Positions 5,693 through 8,501 of a stretch of 8,501 bases of DNA are shown one piece after another. The stretch spans positions 1 through 8,501 of the forward strand of contig CAAFYG010000113.1 of NCBI GenBank assembly GCA_900767195.1, in the 5' to 3' direction. Both the position numbers and the translations under genes were made by a program. The first letter of the stretch is position 1. Every line of letters starts with the position of its first letter. The notes beneath the pieces are model-generated. The model did no database searches, was not told the origin of the DNA, and worked only from the letters and a program-made list of their open reading frames with translations. The DNA is from Clostridia bacterium. GTDB lineage: Bacteria; Bacillota; Clostridia; Christensenellales; Borkfalkiaceae.

Positions 5693-5786
5693 CGATAAAT
5701 TTCCCCGCAGATTTTGTAAAACTTCGTCGAATAGAAAACTTTTTCCCCGAAAACGTATAGCAAATCGGCATAGGGAACAACAATAT

Positions 5787-5817
5787 AAAAAACGCGGGCA
5801 TAAAATCATGCGCCGCA
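5787..5817 (-). terminator. Rho-independent terminator of the ABC-F gene
   Basis: On the minus strand GCGG-(bulged C)-GCAT (5816-5808) pairs with ATGCCCGC (5801-5794), with a GATTTT loop, extended by a U-G pair at the base. Six T follow directly (5792-5787). It lies about 36 bp after the ABC-F stop codon and separates that gene from minD. Confidence 0.7.
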
Positions 5818-5852
5818 AAAATCAAACAGAGAAACAGGCAAATAAAAACAAG

Positions 5853-7766
5853 TCAGATATATTTTTCGTACTCGGCGTAAGCCGCGTCCAAAGCCTTATG
5901 CACTTCTTCGAGACGCGCGCATCGTTTTTGCAATTCGGAATAATTCTGCGCGATTCCGGGCGTGGAAATTTCTTCCGTCAAAGCGGCTTCTTCCGCTTCC
6001 AGCGCGGCAACGAGTTTTTCGATTTCGCTTGTTTTCTGCCGCCGTTTCGCTTCCGCAGCGCGCTCTTCGCGGCTTTGGTGCGAAGCGTTTTTTTTCTGTT
6101 CGCGCGCGTACAGGTAGGCGGCTTTTTCCTTTTCTTCGCGTTCTTTCGCCGCCGCAGCCGCCGCTTCCCGCTTCTTTGCAAGGTACGCTTCATACCCGCC
6201 GCGATAGAGCGTAAGCGACTGATTTTCGATTTCCGCAATCTCGCCCGCCACCGCTTCGATAAAATATCTGTCGTGCGAAACGATTAAAAGCGTGCCGTCG
6301 AATTTTTTGAGTGCCTTTTCCAAAGCCTCGCGCGCAGGCAGATCAAGATGGTTTGTCGGCTCGTCCAATATCAGAAAATTCCCGTGTTCGTTTTCCAGAA
6401 CCGCCAAAGCAAGTTTCGCCCGCTCGCCGCCCGAAAGCGAAGAAACGTTTTTATAAACGTCCTCGGCGGAAAGCCCCGCCCGCGCAAGATCTTTGCGTAC
6501 GGAAGTCTGATCGGAAAGCACGCGCCGCCCCCACAGCTCGGAAAGCACCGTTTCGTTGCCGTTCAGCTCGGCGTTTTCCTGATCGTAATAGCCGATGCGC
6601 ACAAACCGCCCGAGCCGAAGATCTCGGTTTTTCCCGCGCACGATCTCTTTCACAAGCGTAGATTTTCCCGTGCCGTTCTCGCCCACAATCGCGCACTTAT
6701 CGCCCCGCCGCAGCGAAAAAGAAGCGTGGGAAAGCAAGATTTTGCCGCCTGCTTCTATGCTGAAATTCTCGCCGTCAAGCACGTTTTCGTAAGAAGGTAC
6801 GTCGTAGGTAAACGAAAACGAAGGGGGTATCGGCGGAACGAACGGCTTTTCTTTCACTTCCAGGGCTTCCAGTTTCTTCACGCGATCCTGCGCCGCCCGC
6901 GCGGAAGTGGCGCGCACGCGGTTTTTATCGATAAACGCCTGCAATTTCTTCGTTTCTTCAAGGTACGCTTCGTATTCTTTCTCTTCGCGTGCGATTTTAT
7001 CGGCTTTCAGCTTCTTGTATGCCGTGTAATTTCCCTTAAACGAAGAGAGCCGCTTGTTTTCGATCTCGTAAATCATATTCACCGTGCGATCGAGAAAAAA
7101 TCTGTCGTGCGAAACGGTGAAAAGCGCGCCCTTGTACGAAGCGAGATAATCTTCCAGAAAGAACACCGTCTTAATGTCCAGGTGGTTTGTAGGCTCGTCC
7201 AGAATCAGTAAATCCGGCTCTTCTAAAAGCAAACGGCACAGTTTCAGCCGCGTTTTCTCGCCGCCGCTCATCGTGGAGATTTTCTGCTCGTACCGCTCGG
7301 CAAACCCCATGCCGTTCAGCACCGTTTTCAGCTTCACTTCGAAGTTGTACGAATCTCGCGCCGCCACGCGTTTCATAAGATTTTCGTAGCGCGCCGAAAG
7401 CTCGGAAAATCGCCTGTCCCGCGTATCGTGCGAATCACAGCGCGCGATTTCTTCTTCCGTTTCGGAAAGCGATTTCAATAGCCGTATATCTTCGGCAAAA
7501 ACGCCGCGCATCTCTTCGTACGCCGAGTTTTGAGAATCGTACCCGCCGTTTTGCGCCAGGTATCCTATGCGTATGCCGTTCTTTTTAAAAAGCGTGCCGC
7601 CGTCGGGCGAAAGCTCGCCCAAAATCAAACGGATCAGCGTAGTTTTTCCCTCGCCGTTTCCGCCCACAACGCCCACGCGCTCGCCTTCGTTCAAAGTAAA
7701 ACACAAACCTTCTAAAAGAGGCTCGCCTTCATACCCGAAATTTAAATTTTCCGCCGTAATCAACAT
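5853..7766 (-). CDS. ABC-F family ATP-binding protein, YdiF-like translation factor
   Basis: The 637-residue soluble protein has two ABC ATPase domains in one chain and no membrane segments, the layout of ABC-F proteins, which bind the ribosomal E site and act on stalled or drug-bound ribosomes. Domain 1: Walker A GGNGEGKT at 35-42, signature MSGGE at 166-170, Walker B LLILDEP at 186-192. Domain 2: Walker A GENGTGKST at 362-370, signature LSGGE at 444-448, Walker B FLILDEP at 464-470. Both catalytic glutamates are intact. The charged linker around 245-310 is the P-site tRNA interaction region. From about 525 a long Ala/Glu/Lys-rich coiled coil runs to the end, as in B. subtilis YdiF, which has similar length. 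The start MLITAENLNFGY is chosen because the fold begins there; the upstream GGCGG is a weak ribosome binding site and the frame stays open to 7895. A housekeeping role is more likely than antibiotic resistance, but sequence alone cannot settle it. Confidence 0.93.
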   Translation of the reverse strand: MLITAENLNFGYEGEPLLEGLCFTLNEGERVGVVGGNGEGKTTLIRLILGELSPDGGTLFKKNGIRIGYLAQNGGYDSQNSAYEEMRGVFAEDIRLLKSLSETEEEIARCDSHDTRDRRFSELSARYENLMKRVAARDSYNFEVKLKTVLNGMGFAERYEQKISTMSGGEKTRLKLCRLLLEEPDLLILDEPTNHLDIKTVFFLEDYLASYKGALFTVSHDRFFLDRTVNMIYEIENKRLSSFKGNYTAYKKLKADKIAREEKEYEAYLEETKKLQAFIDKNRVRATSARAAQDRVKKLEALEVKEKPFVPPIPPSFSFTYDVPSYENVLDGENFSIEAGGKILLSHASFSLRRGDKCAIVGENGTGKSTLVKEIVRGKNRDLRLGRFVRIGYYDQENAELNGNETVLSELWGRRVLSDQTSVRKDLARAGLSAEDVYKNVSSLSGGERAKLALAVLENEHGNFLILDEPTNHLDLPAREALEKALKKFDGTLLIVSHDRYFIEAVAGEIAEIENQSLTLYRGGYEAYLAKKREAAAAAAKEREEKEKAAYLYAREQKKNASHQSREERAAEAKRRQKTSEIEKLVAALEAEEAALTEEISTPGIAQNYSELQKRCARLEEVHKALDAAYAEYEKYI

Positions 7767-7950
7767 AATAATACCGCCGTTTTCCGCACAAACTGTCTTT
7801 GCCGTGAAAATAGAAAATAAACTTAAAAAAATTCGTGAAATCGAAGCCGAGCTTGCCTTTGCAAAACCTTCCCGCGCCGCGTTTTTGGCGCGCAAACTCG
7901 CGAAATTAAAGCCGAAAGTATAGAGAGAAAGCGATTGCGAAAAGGGCAGC
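7767..7950. other. Intergenic region between the radical SAM and ABC-F genes
   Basis: These 184 bp hold no clear promoter or terminator on the minus strand. TATACT occurs near 7917-7922 but has no good -35. On the plus strand a short frame from GTG at 7792 to TAG at 7923 encodes a 43-residue Lys/Ala/Glu-rich helical peptide without a ribosome binding site; I do not call it a gene. Confidence 0.5.
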
Positions 7951-8475
7951 TCAATAATCCCACTTCGGAATATACTTTTCGCCCGCAGAAGAACGCTTCT
8001 GCACGAAAATATTCGAAATGCCGAGGGCGAACGCCGCGTTCACCGCCTCATTGTATTCGCGCGCCGTTACGCCGCGTTTTAATTCGGGAAAGTCGTTAAT
8101 TTCGCCGAACGGCGTGTATTGGCTCATCAGCGATAAATACGCCGTATCGGGCAGCTCGTTTTTAAACCATTTCAATACGGCGAGCGTGTCCGTCACGCCC
8201 ATCGGCATCACCATGTGCCGCACGATCAGGCCGGAAAGCATTTTTTTCGCGCCGTCCTCGCGTACGTACCCGCTTTTTGCAGGCTCTTCGAAAAGCAAAG
8301 GCTTGTCCGCCATAAAAGCAATCGCCTGCGAAGCCACTTCGAAATAATCGCGCCTGCCCGTGTAGCGCGCCGAAAGTACTTCCGATTTCCACTTCATATC
8401 GGGCAGATAAATCGAAATATATTCGTCGATGCGTTTCAGGCTTTCCACGCTGTCGTACCCGCCGGAATTGTACAC
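7951..8475 (-). CDS. PflX-like radical SAM protein, 5' end missing (C-terminal 174 residues)
   Basis: The fragment matches the C-terminal part of the PflA-like radical SAM family (COG1313, PflX). Recognisable family stretches are VYNSGGYDSVE at the left end, IYLPDMKW (28-35), GLIVRHMVMPMG (82-93), LSLMSQYTPFGE (114-125) and the final FVQKRSSAGEKYIPKWDY. The N-terminal half, with the CxxxCxxC cluster that binds the 4Fe-4S centre, is not in the window. The family resembles glycyl-radical-enzyme activases, but its substrate is not generally established. The apparent GTG start at 8475 is not a real start: it is the internal Val codon before YNSGGY, directly followed upstream by adapter sequence. 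No terminator is seen in the 184 bp before the ABC-F gene, so the two genes may be co-transcribed. Confidence 0.9.
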   Translation of the reverse strand: MYNSGGYDSVESLKRIDEYISIYLPDMKWKSEVLSARYTGRRDYFEVASQAIAFMADKPLLFEEPAKSGYVREDGAKKMLSGLIVRHMVMPMGVTDTLAVLKWFKNELPDTAYLSLMSQYTPFGEINDFPELKRGVTAREYNEAVNAAFALGISNIFVQKRSSAGEKYIPKWDY

Positions 8476-8501
8476 AGATCGGAAGAGCGTCGTGTAGGGA
8501 A
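8476..8501. other. Illumina TruSeq adapter sequence (assembly artefact)
   Basis: The last 26 bases begin AGATCGGAAGAGC and continue GTCGTGTAGGGAA, matching the reverse complement of the TruSeq universal adapter. This is untrimmed read-through sequence at a contig end, not genomic DNA. The contig therefore effectively ends at 8475, inside the radical SAM gene. Confidence 0.97.

Noticed and set aside
5653..5763. N-terminal extension of MinD from the ATG at 5763
   Set aside because: The family N-terminus lies at MARKIVITSGKGG with a strong GGGGAGG site. The predicted -10 element would fall inside the extension.
6348..7211. Long plus-strand open frame of 287 codons
   Set aside because: It lies wholly antisense to the ABC-F coding region, whose motifs are unmistakable. 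Its composition (Arg, Phe, Lys, Val) is typical of a shadow in a biased-codon gene.

Overview
The window reads as one end of a metagenomic or draft-genome contig from a low-to-mid-GC Gram-positive bacterium, most likely an uncultured Clostridia-type Bacillota. That placement is an inference. It rests on a DegV-family protein, a YdiF-like ABC-F protein, MinD without an adjacent MinC, AGGAGG-type ribosome binding sites and near-consensus sigma-A promoters with 17-bp spacers. The last 26 bases match the Illumina TruSeq universal adapter (it begins AGATCGGAAGAGC), so genomic sequence stops at about 8475 and the gene there is cut by the assembly.

Layout, left to right. 1-1906 (minus strand): an AT-rich type II restriction-modification module, with a C5-cytosine methyltransferase overlapping by 11 bp a downstream partner gene that runs off the left edge and is probably the endonuclease. 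1907-2158: a divergent intergenic region with a good promoter on each strand. 2159-2674 (plus): a GNAT acetyltransferase, followed by a hairpin terminator. 2871-2959 (minus): tRNA-Ser(UGA) with its own promoter and a bidirectional-looking terminator. 3172-4050 (minus): a DegV-family lipid-binding protein with its own promoter, a leader of about 110 nt and a strong terminator. 4471-4710 and 4870-5652 (minus): a small MinE-like protein downstream of MinD, separated by a spacer with three 22-bp tandem repeats carrying A-tracts. 5853-7766 (minus): a two-domain ABC-F ATPase with a C-terminal coiled coil, ended by a terminator. 7951-8475 (minus): the C-terminal part of a PflX-like radical SAM protein.

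The right two thirds (about 3000-8475) is GC-richer chromosomal housekeeping sequence, almost all on the minus strand: division-site placement (minD and a candidate minE), translation (ABC-F, tRNA-Ser), lipid handling (DegV) and a radical SAM enzyme. The left third is clearly AT-richer. It lies on the 3' side of the tRNA-Ser gene and holds accessory genes (restriction-modification and an acetyltransferase), which fits a horizontally acquired segment. No integrase, attachment-site duplication or transposase is visible.

I did not find a clearly new multi-gene system. The points most worth a second look are the unrecognised restriction partner, the divergent MinE candidate with the repeat spacer before it, and the adapter artefact at the right edge.
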